NCBI RefSeq assembly: GCF_000317065.1
Contig: NC_019701.1
Coordinates: 124,001 to 188,000, forward strand
Reading direction: 5' to 3'
Length of the DNA stretch: 64,000 nucleotides
Source of the DNA: Pseudanabaena sp. PCC 7367
Lineage (GTDB): Bacteria; Cyanobacteriota; Cyanobacteriia; Pseudanabaenales; Pseudanabaenaceae
Position 1 is the stretch's first letter. Each line of letters starts with the position of its first letter. Shown piece by piece: positions 63,493 through 64,000 of this stretch. Both the position numbers and the translations under genes were made by a program. A model generated the notes under the pieces. That model was not told the origin of the DNA and searched no databases. It was given only the letters and a program-made list of their open reading frames with translations.

Positions 63493-64000
63493 TTAGACAT
63501 CATAGAAACCACCATTTTCACGGAAATAAGTAGCGATCGCCCTGGCCTGAGCGCCAACCAGCTTGTCTCGATCGTTTTCCAGCCTGGGTAGCAACTTGTG
63601 CAAAGCCCTCGGTGAAGCCACCTGCAAATATGCCATCACTGCTTCGCGCACAAATCCGGCGGAATGCTCCAAACAGGCCAATACATCGGCGCTATGCAAA
63701 CTCCACCATTGGGTACGAGCCACATGGAAACAACAGGCCAAAGTCCAATCCGAGAGGCAATAACGCAGCCCCACCAGATAGCGCAGACGTTTGATCCCCG
63801 ACATTGGTTGATAGGTATAAATTTCTGCCAGGGCACGCAATCGTTCCGCCAGCGGGCGATTATCTACGATCGATAAAATGCACTGCTTGCAACTGAGATC
63901 GAAGGTATTATCTAAAATCTCAATTCCCCTGGCCACATTGACCTTAGCCTTGGAACTAAGATTAAACTCTGCGGCCTGGATCGCGGAGGGGGCATAGAGC
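63493..64000 (-). CDS. HEAT-like protein, C-terminal part (5' end outside the window)
   Basis: The minus-strand frame stays open to the window edge: residues before the first start candidate (63936) include APSAIQAAEFNLSSKAKVNV, so this is the C-terminal part of a larger protein, 168 residues visible. Helical repeats such as LACLEHSAGFVREAVMAYLQ and ALHKLLPRLENDRDKLVGAQ look like HEAT units. It may be the tail of a transporter-HEAT or signalling protein. It lies upstream of the cNMP-domain gene on the same strand, with 523 nt between. Confidence 0.65.
   Translation of the reverse strand, partial: LYAPSAIQAAEFNLSSKAKVNVARGIEILDNTFDLSCKQCILSIVDNRPLAERLRALAEIYTYQPMSGIKRLRYLVGLRYCLSDWTLACCFHVARTQWWSLHSADVLACLEHSAGFVREAVMAYLQVASPRALHKLLPRLENDRDKLVGAQARAIATYFRENGGFYDV

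Noticed and set aside
1-64000. tRNA, rRNA, riboswitch and CRISPR candidates
   Set aside because: Intergenic regions were read for cloverleaf arms, conserved riboswitch cores and spaced repeats; none was convincing. A covariance-model scan would settle this.

Overview
The window is cyanobacterial chromosomal DNA. Evidence: very frequent GCGATCGC (HIP1-type) octamers and GATCGATC-rich coding; Calvin-cycle genes (redox-type phosphoribulokinase, RuBisCO accumulation factor Raf1); families almost confined to cyanobacteria (DUF2839, DUF1825, TIGR02652, the slr1658/slr1659 regulator pair); and large RTX, WD40-kinase, CHAT and FHA-GGDEF-EAL proteins typical of filamentous or Pseudanabaena/Leptolyngbya-like lineages. 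The genus is an inference. About 51 protein genes are supported. No rRNA, tRNA, CRISPR array, intact insertion sequence or phage was seen.

Layout. 1-9.4 kb: mixed housekeeping genes (thioredoxin-like protein, CIA30/atypical SDR, TPR protein, cyclophilin, ispD), a BrnT/BrnA toxin-antitoxin pair with a palindromic operator, and a minus-strand run of small proteins. 9.4-12.5 kb: prk with a terminator, preceded by a membrane Ser/Thr kinase. 12.8-17.8 kb: CPBP protease, a degenerate sigma54-type AAA+ domain fused to a membrane polyferredoxin, and a HigB/HigA-type module bracketed by a 41-bp duplication of the upstream gene's 3' end. 17.8-31.5 kb: yidD overlapping an O-antigen-ligase family gene, two large RTX proteins flanking a sigma factor with a second, degenerate sigma2 region, an ABC1/UbiB kinase, ribD and an FHA-PAS-GGDEF-EAL protein. 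32.5-38 kb: a minus-strand signalling cluster (histidine kinase, STAS protein, RsbW-like ATPase, WD40 pseudokinase). 39.7-51.8 kb: a secreted TPS-CHAT protein, a methyltransferase, a PIN plus PD-(D/E)XK double nuclease, a MerA-like flavoprotein with a TVP38 protein, sdhA and a HEPN (TIGR02391) protein. 51.8-64 kb: panE, rppH, a ThDP enzyme and an aldehyde dehydrogenase that together look like the cyanobacterial 2-oxoglutarate decarboxylase/succinic semialdehyde dehydrogenase bypass, a pentapeptide-repeat protein, raf1, hisD, an SGNH hydrolase, a cyclic-nucleotide-binding protein and the C-terminal end of a HEAT-like protein cut by the window edge.

Likely joint functions. The ThDP enzyme and aldehyde dehydrogenase could make succinate, which SdhA, a few kb away, would oxidise. 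STAS protein, ATPase and WD40 pseudokinase resemble a partner-switching pathway with a surface sensor. Prk and Raf1 serve carbon fixation but are not linked. Intergenic DNA is notable for many short perfect tandem duplications (8-20 bp units, 2-3 copies). All functional statements come from reading motifs by eye; no database search was run.
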